Assembly: GCA_920105625.2 (NCBI GenBank)
Contig: OV050030.1
Location: 211,714,325 to 211,778,324, forward strand
Direction of reading: 5' to 3'
Source: Clusia tigrina
Taxonomy: Eukaryota; Arthropoda; Insecta; Diptera; Clusiidae
DNA: 64,000 nucleotides
Part shown: one piece after another, positions 42,451 through 52,419 of the stretch
How positions within the stretch are numbered: the first letter of the stretch is position 1
Layout of the letters: every line of letters starts with the position of its first letter
Notes under the pieces: generated by a model
Told to the model about the DNA's origin: nothing
The model's input: the letters and a program-made list of their open reading frames with translations, nothing else
Databases searched by the model: none
Made by a program: the position numbers and the translations under genes

Positions 42451-43800
42451 TATTCCGATTCACTCCACATGTGAAAGAGTCCGCCTCCAACGAAGACCAA
42501 TCGCTGACACCTGAGGAGCTTCGAAACTAACTATATTGCTGGAATATTCAAATAGATTTCTTCGCTTACGAAATTGCATCGGAAAAAACATCGACATTAA
42601 CAATTCATCAAAATCTCTTAGACTTTTTATTGAAGAGGTGGAATCATTCCCTCTGCTTCGAGTCGGAGGTCGACTAAAAACTGCTGACATTCCGAGAGAA
42701 CGAGAACATCCGATTTTGTTGCCTCGAAGATGCAATTTTTCCTTAATTTTCGTCAGATACCTGCACGAAGCAAATTATCACGCAGGCCCAAAAGCATTGA
42801 TCAATACACGAGCTATTGCATGCGTTCATGTGTGCGTTGCATCAGCTTTCGCCCAATTTTGCTAAAACAAATCATGGCTGATTTTGCTCCAAAGCGCGTG
42901 AATCCTTCAGATCGGCCTTTCCTTCTGCAGGCCTATCGACACCTGCCTAAAGATCCGTGGAAAGCGGCCTTACAAATGCTATGTGGCAGTATTTGTTTGT
43001 TTTACAAGCAAAGCTGTTCACCTCAAAGCAGTCTCGGATTTGACGGCAGACGCATTCATCGCTACACTCAAGAGGCTCGTTAGTCGTCGTGGTCTACCCA
43101 CAGACATATTTTGCGACAGTGCAACGAATTTTTGTGGAGCTTAAGCCAAGCTCGAGCAGCTCAAACAATCATTCCTCAGCAAATCATATCAAGATGAAAT
43201 TAATAATTATTGTTCAACAAATTTTATATCATTTAATTTTATTGCTCCCAGGGCTCCCCACTTTGGCAGCATTTGCGAGACCGCAGTCAAAAGCGCAAAA
43301 GGCCATTTGTAACGCACTTTGTCTGGTGCCAAACTCACTTACGAAGAGCTTTCAACGGCGCTTGTTGAGATTGAACCCATAATGAATTCTAGGCCAATAT
43401 CCCCACAGTTGAGCGATCCAAATGGCCTCGAAGCATTAACTCCTGACCAATTACTGATTGGTGGTCCAATCAATGCCATGCCTCAGCGGTTCATCGATTG
43501 CGCTGAAATAAACTACATTGAAAGTTGGCAACGAATTGCAGCAGTCAAACAAAAATGTTGGGAAAACTGGTCAGTCGAGTACATCAACGTGATGCTTCAA
43601 CAAACCAAATAGACAAAAACAAAAGTCAATCTAGTGCCCGGCAACCTCGTTATGATTCATGAAGATAACATGGCACCGCAAAAGTGGCTAATTGGTCGCG
43701 TCATCAACGTCATCCCGGCAAAGATAGGAAAATCCGTGTAACTGATGTCAAGACAAGAAAAGGCACTTTTCGCCGCCCCATCCAAAAGCTGGCCTTATTC
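42451..43800 (+). pseudogene. BEL/Pao integrase
   Basis: The frame 42536-42865 has the region before the core (FPLLRVGGRLKTADIPRERE) and HEANYHAGPKALI (His pair). Around 43050-43290 in other frames are RGLPTDIFCDSATNF (catalytic Asp) and FIAPRAPHFGSICETAVKSA (catalytic Glu region). The frame 43319-43612 has LSTALVEIEPIMNSRPI and EALTPDQLLIGGP. At least four frameshifts lie across the domain. Confidence 0.8.
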
Positions 43801-43839
43801 TTGAAGCCATGAAAGATGGCTCTTTCAACCTCGCCGGGA

Positions 43840-44148
43840 TGTTTGAGCACATTAATTTAATTATATTTTAATTTATATATAACTATTTAATTATAAATAA
43901 CTATTTAATATAACTCACTCCTCAATCATCATTCAATTTACTAACATTTTTTGTTATACTTAAAATGAACACTTTTTGATAATCCGCTAATTCAGCCAAT
44001 GTGCTTAACTCTTTTTGCCAATCATTTTTGTATAAATAGAAGAAAATAGAACTAATAATATCTCTTCTCTCACATGGATTTAACAAAATAAGCAATATCT
44101 TTTTATTTCGCTCGTGCTCTTTTCTGAAACATTATCCTAACACATACA
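43840..44148 (+). repeat. 3' LTR of BEL/Pao element
   Basis: Starts TGTTTGAGCACATT and holds TATAAATAG near 44031. The right end is placed after CCTAACACATACA at 44148, giving an outer AGAGA. Confidence 0.75.
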
Positions 44149-44680
44149 AGAGAAAAGTAGAGTCAGTTTATAACTTTGCAAATCTATAGTTTTCTTTTGT
44201 CGTCGAATGTCTTCTTTGAAGTAATGTTGTTGCAAATTCGAAACAATGCAAAGGAGAGTACTTTCTAGTTCCTGAGGGGAGAAGGAATTATAGCCGAAAT
44301 TAGTAATAGATGAATTATTAATTTTGTTCTAGAATGCTATGATGCGAAATATTCTCAAATACGAACTGTACTTTTTTATAGTTTCGAGAATATAGTTGGG
44401 TTTGGATACAATATTGAATGTTGATTTTCTTTTCTCCTTATCAACTTCAAAAAGCTTCAGAAATCCGATGGACCATATTGAATCAAGGAGACTTTACCGT
44501 CTGTAGAATTACAACTAGTAGGGACATGCAACAATCATAATCCGAAGTAAGAACTTAACTTTCATATATCCTATTACCAACAAAGGCAGATAGAGTGGAG
44601 GAGTGCAACTTGAAGAACAATTTGAGACCCCATTCACAAATATACCTCTGAAGCATAATGACGATAAGCCCCACTGAGTT
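44149..44680 (-). other. decayed sequence between two BEL elements
   Basis: About 530 bases with no intact coding trace. It probably holds degraded RNase H or integrase sequence of the minus-strand BEL element, but I cannot confirm a motif. Confidence 0.35.
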
Positions 44681-44998
44681 CTAATTTTTGCAAAGATTTT
44701 TTCTTTGTGGGCGTGACCCCTCACTTAAACGAAGATAGAGGCTACAGCTATATGGACGAATTGATGAGTCACAAAATCCATGCAGTTGTGTTGGTATATC
44801 ATTTGGCGACAAGTAATGCCGAGGTATTTTAAGTGAGGGAGTCTGCGCCAAGTCTTTGAGAAATACTTTCCACGCAGTCTGTAAATTCTGAGGTACAGAT
44901 TCATCCCAATTTAGGTTGACAAGCCAAAGTTCTTGTATAGTGATTTTTGCAACGATAAATAACCCAAGGGGTTCAAATTGTGACGAAGCTAACGACAA
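44681..44998 (-). pseudogene. BEL/Pao RNase H fragment
   Basis: The frame holds QFEPLGLFIVAKITIQELWL and IPTQLHGFCDSSIRPYSCSL, a changed form of the LHGFSDAS RNase H block (catalytic Asp kept). It ends after YLRLSEGSRPQRKNL. The RT YVDD block that should precede it is not seen, so there is a deletion between 44998 and 45207. Confidence 0.75.
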
Positions 44999-45206
44999 AA
45001 TTTTTCGTTTTTTTTGTTATCTTATTATCAAATTGAGTTTTGGGGTTGAATGAAAACACCAATAAATCTTGAATTTGATCCCATGTTAGACCTAACGCGT
45101 TTGTGAATGAAAATTAAAAATTTTAATTGTTTTGTCATCTCTGAAATTCTTATGATTAGAATGCCACTTTGCGAGCTCCATACAGCCCCTTTTAATTTCA
45201 GAGACT

Positions 45207-45551
45207 TCAGACATCATCCACATCTACTTGCCTGTACATCTTGATGATGTCAGCCGTGATTGCAAAACGACAAAGACGAAAACGAATGAACAAAATATAG
45301 ATTTCCTCTTGAATTGTGGGTCCAACCAATAAGATGTCGTTCAGAGTTCGAAGAGACCAAGTTTGGCATGAAGCCATACCTCCTACTCTACATTTTATGG
45401 ATGTGGTTGTTGGCTTTAAAATACAGTGGTGAGGTATATAGTAATGTGGATTATCGAGTTTAGGGTTTTTGATTAAGCTCATATGACCCAAATCAATGAA
45501 TTCTCTCATAAAAGCATCACATTGGATTTTTGTATCAGCATCTCGAACCAA
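45207..45551 (-). pseudogene. BEL/Pao RT fragment
   Basis: The frame has CDAFMREFIDLGHMSLIKN, NPHYYIPHHCILKPT, NDILLVGPTIQEEIY and AITADIIKMYRQV with the first catalytic Asp. The usual RVVFDAS block is altered. The trace stops before YVDD. Confidence 0.8.
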
Positions 45552-46417
45552 ACGACGCTCAAGTGACGTGAATCTCCTCAGTGCAGTACCATGTGAAGTG
45601 CCTAGCGACGAAGGGTTATCTTTAAATTACAATTGTATAACAATTCTTCTCACTGAACTCCGAGATACGGTTTGCGAGTAAAATGTTTCACAACTAGTTT
45701 GCTCATCGGTCCAACGGTTTGTTGGATTCGCAACTACATCCAATTTCCACATTTGTTCCAATTGTTTGTCGATTGCATCTTCATAAGAAAGTAAGCAATT
45801 TAGCAGCAGAGGTAAGACAGAAGGAGCTTGAGTTTTATAACGACCAGAAACGACCCAAAACAATAATATTTTCTGAAGGGTGGGCAGATTGTTACCAAAT
45901 TTTAATCTGGCCAACAGATAAGATATCGAAAACTGTTTCAGTTCCTATGCGTTTAGTTTTGAAAAAGTGCTCATCCGCCAGTTGAGTATTTGCTGGCAAG
46001 TTCCACGACGAGACATCACTTTCCGATTCAGGTTGATACAAATTATGTTATACAAAATGAACGAGACAATTCCAAGTTAGTGAAGCGTGATTTTATAGAA
46101 GTCGACGTTTTTTGTTCAATATTGGAATGTGAATTTCCAATGCTTAGAATTTGGACAGAATGCTTTTCCCTTGGCAAGCGTAACTTTTGTGCAAATACTT
46201 CGGTTATAAAGTAATCTTACGAACAAGAGTCAAGTAATGCACGACCCGTGTGATAACAACCATATATATCACAAATAAGAACGACAGCAGTGGCGAGAAT
46301 AACTTGATCTAACGAACATTTTTCCATGTGTGCATGAACAGCAGCGGTATTGGCTTCAGTTTGTGCATCACGCGCAGGCGGCTGTGACGACGATGATGGC
46401 TGTGATGACGATGAAAG
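45552..46417 (-). pseudogene. BEL/Pao protease and linker, broken
   Basis: Minus-strand traces include ATAVVLICDIYGCYHTGRAL and LLDSC (protease active-site remnant, around 46240), ARLKFGNNLPTLQKILLFWV and VVSGRYKTQAPSVLPLLLN (linker before RT, frame 45914-45627). Several stops and at least two frame changes occur. The plus-strand frames here are shadows. Confidence 0.65.
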
Positions 46418-47421
46418 TCAAGTTTTGGATTGAGTACGATGCAAAAGAGTGCGGTGTAATCGTGAGCAGATTCTACACTTGATACTGGAAGAGCAATTTG
46501 TCACTTGATGATCTTTGGCGAAACAATTTATACATAAACCAAGGCGATTTATGTTGTTAAATCGTTCCGGAGCTTCCAAATTTTTAAAACGAGGGTAGTT
46601 GTTAATTTTGTGGTCAGACCTCAAACACAACAGGCACGAACGGTTTGTACAAGAAAAATAATATCCATGTCGATGAGATTTATTTGTATTTTTGTTCAAA
46701 GCAACTTTACTTTCAGAATGATGAACCTGAGTTGTATTTGCATTAGTAGATTCCAAAAATTGGCAATGCCTTTCCAACGCTCTAGCACATTCATCCCAAG
46801 AAGGTAGCTTCGTAAAATCCAAGGAATCCTTCCATTTCCTTTGAGTGTCCTTTTCCATGATTAAATGTATCAACATTGTATTTGATATATCCTTATCACT
46901 ACCCAAAGAAGAAAGCGAACTATATAGTGCCGAAACATTATCAACAAGACTTCTAAGTTGACCACAATTTTGTTTAAGAATTGATGGTAGTTGAAATATA
47001 GTTTTAATGTTTTCAATGAAAATTAATGTGCTATTGTTATAGCGGGCTTTAAGCCTGTCAAGCGCCTTTGGATAATTTTCATTTGATGATTCTAAGGCTT
47101 TGACAGTTTCTAAAGCTTGGCCTTGGAGACAATTACACAAATCGTTGTACTTTTCAATGTTAGTCTGGTTTGCCTTGCTCACGATCAATAATTTGCTTAA
47201 ATAAGGTTACGAATTTTTTATACTCAGAGTAATTTCCATATAGGCAATTTCAATGAAGGTAGTTTTGTAGTTGAGACAGGGAATGTAAAAGTTGTATCCG
47301 AAACTGTGTTGTTCTGCAATTCTTCCTCTATCTGTGATTGTATCGACAATTTGACTGATACGTATAGATCCTTAAGTTCACCACGACAATTTGACTGATA
47401 CGTATAGATCCTTAAGTTCAT
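46418..47421 (-). pseudogene. BEL/Pao Gag
   Basis: The 256-codon frame 47188-46418 has QGQALETVKALESSNENYPK, LDFTKLPSWDECARALERH and the knuckles LGLCINCFAKDHQVTNC and CRICSRLHRTLLH. Upstream, 47421-47224 has LPSLKLPIWK, where the PxFxG block should follow but the sequence is broken. A 37-41-bp duplication lies at 47343-47424. The plus-strand frame 46610-46807 is a shadow. Confidence 0.8.
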
Positions 47422-47424
47422 TAT
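47343..47424. repeat. short tandem duplication in BEL gag
   Basis: CGACAATTTGACTGATACGT and the next 17 bases occur twice, at about 47346-47382 and 47387-47423, separated by four bases. Confidence 0.8.
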
Positions 47425-47611
47425 CCTCTGGATCTAATTTTTCCATATTGGTTTGATACGACAAAATTTGTTTAAAATATGATTCGAGTATTCACAAGCT
47501 AGATGAGAGAGCCTTCCCTTCCCCCTTTCCATTTGCTTAAATAATCTTTTTGATGTGAGTAATATTTTTCCGAGTGGTACTCCGCTGATATTTATAATCT
47601 TCCAGCGACAT

Positions 47612-48412
47612 AGTAATGAGCTAAAACAACGATAGAAAGGCGTAAAAAAATATAACCTGACGGCAGAGGTGCGATAAGCAGAGCAGTGAAACGCTGCTGC
47701 AGTTTGCGACAACTAAAAAGCGAGAGCGAAAATGAAGCTAATTTTCCAAGCGAAACTTGAAAATGAAGAAGAGAAGAATCCTCGAGACAACAGTGATAAA
47801 CTACAAAGTGATAAAAGTGTATCGTAAATTGAGAGCAGGAACACGAAAATGAAAATGCGCCGACGTTCTGCATTTCTGTAAGCGGCGATGGTTTTGATTT
47901 GCGAAACAAATAAAATTTGTAATATCATAAAGTTACGATCACAGCAAAGTAGTTTCCTAAAATTAAGTTGACCTTGATGGGATTATGAGTTTTCAAATTA
48001 GACAATCCAAATAAATTTAAATATCTATTACTAATTGCACAATTTTGACAAATGTATGCTCCCTTGTGAGATAGCATGTAAATATTTTCTGGAACAATGG
48101 TGACTGCGCTGTCCGAGACGCTGACGACAGCATGAAGGTGATGATCACGCTGCGCGAGCCGGGAGTCGCAAAACCGAAGTTCTCACCCAAAATTATGAGT
48201 ATTTATGCAAATAATCTTTACGACGATAACTGAAAAGAAAAATCCCCTTTTTTGTTTCTATGTTTGAATACAATTAACCTCGTTTGTCCTAGAACTTGTC
48301 CATGTACAAACACCTTTATTTTTTATTACGTTAACAAACGTTTTATTTGCACTAGTGCAGTTTTTTTTTAATGATTAATTGTTGTTGCCCTACGTTGAAC
48401 ACCAAAATATAT
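47612..48412. other. no gene seen; BEL leader then unassigned sequence
   Basis: 47612-47900 is probably the untranslated leader upstream of the minus-strand BEL gag; minus-strand frames there (47592-47909, 47713-47928) are Ser/Phe-rich and show no domain. From 47930 the sequence is AT-rich except for a GC-rich patch near 48110-48180. No LTR was recognised. Confidence 0.35.
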
Positions 48413-48530
48413 AATAAGGAGAGATGTTCTTATCCTCGCAGGAACTAAACTATTATTTCACATTTAAAATTATTGTATGTTATCAAAATCCTGTTGATAT
48501 AGGGGCGAGTACAAGCGCGGTGCAAATTAA
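48413..48530. repeat. dispersed repeat shared with 32944-33060
   Basis: The two places share TATCCTCGCAGGAACT (TATTCTCGCAGGAACT), TTTAAAATTATTGTAT and ATCAAAATCCTG. At both sites gypsy pol sequence on the minus strand is near. It may be an LTR or a pol-LTR junction of a gypsy family. Confidence 0.5.
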
Positions 48531-48719
48531 CCAGAATAGCACGGTAAGTAATATTAAAATGATACGTTGACAGAGCAGGCTGTATAACCTGTGTCTATAA
48601 GTGGGGTTGTATTGTATGAGAATACGAAGTAAGGTAAGCAAATATCCCAGTCTAAGTGTTCTGTTTGAAAGTTTGTATGCACTTAACACTATGTGATTTC
48701 CTTCTATACTACATACCTA

Positions 48720-49530
48720 GATTTTTATGATAATATGGGGTGGATTTTCTATGTTCAGATTTCAGAGATTTACTTATATAGTCGAAGATTTGGTGCACGA
48801 ATTCTTTTCCCATGTCAGTTTTAATTGTCTTAAAATTTCTGTCGACGTAAATTTTTAGCAAACTTTCATAATTTTCATATTTATATTAAAAACTAGTTTT
48901 TGTTTATGCTCGAACTGTTCCCCTTTTAATGGGTACTTTCTTTGTTTTAGTTTGTTAAAATTAGTGAATGACGTGGAATTCCACACACGACGGCGCGCTT
49001 CCTCAATATTTGTGTTTTTGATCTTTTTACTCATATTTCTTGTAACCATCATTACTGCTGGTATCATAGAGTTCAAAGTTTCAGAATTTATTTCAATTCT
49101 TGATAATGCATGATCGTCGGTATTCATTTGTCATTGTTTATAGATTATTTCAATGTCATATTCCATTAAGTCAGGTCGTATTCGTGTCATTCTTGATGAA
49201 AGATTATTGTGACTAAAAAGTGAGACAAGTTGTCTATGATCAGTAAAAAGTGAGACAAATGGTCTTTGAATTTATTTCCGAAAAGGTAAGTGATTGATTG
49301 CCCAATATATTGCAAGCAATTCTTTTACGATAACTGGTTTGTTTATTTCATGCTTGTTTAATGAACGGCTTGCATAAGCAATGGGTTTATCCTGTCCTGT
49401 GACACTACGGCTCCTAACGCAGAATTAGATGATTTTGTAGTGAGAATAAATTCTCTGTCAATATCTGAGTATTGCAATACTAGTGGGTGTATTTTAATTG
49501 ATCAAATGCATCTACACATTTTTTACTCCA
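48720..49530 (-). pseudogene. gypsy RNase H and linker fragment
   Basis: The minus strand around 49510-49270 reads LQYSDIDREFILTTKSSN and ALGAVVSQD, then YLFGNKFKDH (RNase H blocks). The frame 49127-48855 reads DDHALSRIEINSETLNSMIP, the RNase H-integrase linker, similar in layout to 9301-8534. A small duplication (AAAAAGTGAGACAA twice, near 49216 and 49245) disrupts the RNase H part. Confidence 0.6.
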
Positions 49531-50457
49531 TACACATTCTGCTTTTTATACCCTTTACCTTTAAAAAAGGTAAATAGGGTATACTAACTTTGTGCTTTTG
49601 AGTGGGGTTGGAATTCAAGAAGGAGGCGTGGTAGGTATGGACATATATATACAGATATGATCAGAATCACTTTCTAAGCAATTTTTATTTTGTCCGTCCG
49701 TCTGTCCGTCTGTGGCCACTTTTTTTCTACACCGTTAGAGCTATCTTAATGAAATTTTGCAAAAGTATAGTCTGGACAAAGATACAGAATCAGATTGCTA
49801 TATGGGCCGATTTGGACAAAGACCACGCCTACCTCCCATATAAGGAACTTTTTTCACCTTTTTTAAAATGACTATAACTTCGGTCCAATTGCCGGAATCT
49901 TGATGTTATTTAGCAGTTGTGGAGATGTGTGTCCAACTAAACACTGTGCAAAGAGTGGGCGGTATATATTAACTGCCACGCCCACTATTAACAAATATTA
50001 ATAACTGAAGATCTGGCAGAGATTTACGGACGAAATTTTACGGGAGGGAACATATGGACATTACAAAGCTATCTGCAACAAATGGGGCTGATCAGAGAAA
50101 AGACACGCCCACTTTTGATATACGGACCTTTCGGGTCTAAAATTGAAATTAGCCTACCTATGCTCGTATTGATGCCAGCGGAATAAAAATTTGCAGAAAT
50201 ATACATGGGGTCCATAATAGTGTGTGTGCAGAATATGGAGATCATACTAGAATTGCCACGCCCACAATTAGCCAAAAATCATTCCAGTGTTCCTCTTAAA
50301 TATTTATCAACGAAATTTCACAGGAAGGTTGCGGGTACTAACATTAAACACCACACAAAAAATGGGCGTGTTATTTCTACAGCCACGCCCACTATGCAAA
50401 TATTATTATAACTTACGACCTATATAATATTTTTTAACGAAATTTTATATTAGTACG

Positions 50458-51401
50458 TACGAGGTGTGATCAAAAGATAACCGTTATTTTCATCTTTTCG
50501 TGAGTTACGTATGTTCGATGTTCGCATTTTTTTTTTTTATATTGGTACACATGTCTGTTATATATGTTGGCAATACCAACCATTTTGGATTGTCAGTTTG
50601 TTTTTGCCAGATAAAAAGGTTTGTCGTGTTTTGGTGTGCTCTTCGATTTTCTACTAATCGAAAAAAATGGATCAAAGAAACTGTATTCAGTTTTGTGTAA
50701 AAAATTAAATTAAATGCGCAAGGACATTTGAAATGTTGACTGTGACCTTTGGCGAGTCTACTGTGAGCAGAACACAAGTTCAATTGTGGTTTAAGGAAGG
50801 CCGAGAAGATGTCAATGACGATGCTCGTCCTGGTCGCCCGAGCATGTCAACAACCGATGAAAACATTGACGCAGTGAAGAAAATGATTTTGGATAATCGT
50901 CGAATCAGTATCAGAGAGGTTGCTGATGATGTTGGCATATCGTTCGGCTCATGCAAAGCAATTTTTACTGATGTTTTAGGCATGAAACGTGCGGCAGCGA
51001 AGATTGTTCCAAAATTGCTAAATTTTGAGCAAAAACAACGTGGCATGGACATCGCTCAGGAGCTGTTTTTGGCTAAAAACAAAACCGTTATCATGCCTCA
51101 ACCACCGTATTCACCTGACTTGGCCCCCGCTGACTTTTTCCTCTTTCCAAAAGTGAAGACACCGATGAAAGGAAAGCGTTTTGCTACGATTGAGGAGATA
51201 AAAGAAAAATCGAAACAGGAGCTGTTGGCGATACCAAAAAAAGCGTTTCAGAAGTGTTTCGAGGATTGAAAAAAATGCTGGCATAAGTGTATTATATCTG
51301 AGGGGAATTACTTTAAAGGGGAAAAGATAGTTGTTGATGAAGAATTAAATACTTTATTTTTTGATCACACAATAACGGTTCTTTTCGGATCACACCTCGT
51401 A
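50458..51401 (+). mobile_element. mariner element, internally deleted
   Basis: A 940-bp element (50460-51399) between TA duplications at 50458-50459 and 51400-51401. Its inverted ends read CGAGGTGTGATC and AACCGTTATT, about 28 bp with a few mismatches. Sequence outside the TAs matches the neighbouring 410-bp unit, so the empty site can be seen at 58108-58116. Typical mariners are near 1.3 kb. The missing part falls in the transposase gene. Confidence 0.9.
50733..51269 (+). pseudogene. mariner transposase, catalytic core deleted
   Basis: 178 codons, against about 345 for a full mariner transposase. The N-terminal DNA-binding part remains: TQVQLWFKEGREDVNDDARP, then GRPSMSTT and ISIREVADDVGISFGSCKAI (helix-turn-helix). 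The sequence then jumps from QRGMDIAQELF to PPYSPDLAPADFFLFPKVK, which carries only the third catalytic Asp. The first two Asp residues are lost, so it could bind ends but not cut. Sequence upstream at about 50670 (MDQRNCIQFCV-like) may be the real N-terminus in another frame. Confidence 0.9.
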
Positions 51402-51783
51402 TATGGACCCTACAAAGCCATATACAAGTTTCGGGGTCGGTCAGAGAAAGGAGACGCCTCCTTCCCATATAATGAACTTTGGGGATCCCACTTAAAGACA
51501 ATTACCCTACCTAAGCTTCTAGTGATGATATATGAAAACAAATTGGTAGATGCATACACTGGGTCTGTACTAGCATGCATTCCAAATATGGGCAGATTAT
51601 AACTACTGCCACGCCCACAATTAGCCAAAAATCATTACTCTGTTCCTATTAAAGATTTATCAACGAAATTTCACAGGAATGTTGCGGGTACTAACATTAA
51701 ACACCACAAAAAAAATGGGCGTGTTATTTTTGCAGCCACGCCCACTATTCACATATTATTATAACTTACGACCTATATAATAT

Positions 51784-52408
51784 TGTTACGAAATTGCCCT
51801 CTTGACAATTTACTCTGTTACAAAATTGCCCTCCTGACAATTCCTCTAACTCTCTGTACTCGGACTCGTACCACTAGATTGTGTAGTAATCAAACAATCG
51901 CTGGTTAAATTAAAATAATTAGCTTTATTTAATTATTGCTATTCACACATTTAATATTAGGCTTAAAGTTTACTTAGTTATTATTTGCACTTTATTTCAC
52001 AAACCATTAGTCACTTTATTTAATAAGTAATTTCATCACTTTATTTAATAATGAATTTCATCACTTTGCAAAATTACAAATACTGCTAATACTGCTGCTT
52101 AGATTAAAATGCCTGATGTATACACTTTTACGATCTCTGATCTACTGTCCTCGACTTTGAACAGTCTTGTCGCTTTTATAGTTTTCGAATGGTTGGTGTA
52201 GAAACTTCCACGCTATTCTCGTATATTCTAGAAGCTTCTATCCTCTTCGACAGAAGTCGAGAATATTCTTTTTGATATTACCGACAGATGGTTCTTGAAT
52301 AAGCTTTTATTCGAATAGTTCGCATCTTGACTCACAGGGGGCATTCATTCTCCAGATGGGATCCTAAAAATATGCTACCCCGTTTCACTGATATGCAATC
52401 ACGTTTCA
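51784..52408 (-). repeat. 3' LTR of full-length gypsy
   Basis: 625 bp. In minus orientation it begins TGAAACGTGATTGC and ends CGTAACA. A duplicated motif (CAGTGAAACG twice) lies at its 5' side. TATA-like ACTATAAAAGCG lies near 52175. Confidence 0.9.
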
Positions 52409-52419
52409 CTGCCCTCCGC

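Larger units (their letters stand above)
37946..44148 (+). mobile_element. BEL/Pao element with both LTRs, decayed
   Basis: A 6.2-kb element on the plus strand. LTRs lie at 37946 to about 38233 and 43840-44148. Both begin TGTT(C/T)GAGCACATTAATTT and end near a CATAC repeat. The primer site TGGCGTCCAACGTGACG at about 38240 resembles a tRNA-Lys-type site. Possible 5-bp TSDs are AGAAA (37941) and AGAGA (44149), one mismatch. Order gag, protease, RT, RNase H, integrase. Every gene has frameshifts. Confidence 0.85.
44681..47611 (-). mobile_element. BEL/Pao element, second copy, 3' truncated
   Basis: On the minus strand, gag starts at 47611 (MSLEDYKYQRSTTRKN) and is followed by protease, RT and the start of RNase H, ending at about 44681. 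Integrase and LTRs are not seen. It differs from the copy at 37946-44148 in sequence and orientation, so the two BEL elements face each other tail to tail. Confidence 0.75.
49545..51783. repeat. dispersed noncoding repeat with 410-bp units
   Basis: It begins TATACCCTTTACC and carries GTCCGTCCGTCTGTCCGTCT at about 49692-49711. I recognise this pairing as a common dispersed repeat in fly noncoding DNA but cannot name the family. Inside, units of about 410 bp recur with TGCCACGCCCAC, AGCCAAAAATCATT and GCGGGTACTAACATTAAACA (for example near 50253 and 51607). Two later elements sit in this array. It continues at 58093-58200. No protein is encoded. Confidence 0.6.

Noticed and set aside
47592..47928. 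Minus-strand frames of 105 and 71 codons upstream of BEL gag
   Set aside because: They are Ser/Phe/Leu-rich, overlap each other, and fit the untranslated leader better. No BEL gene is known there.
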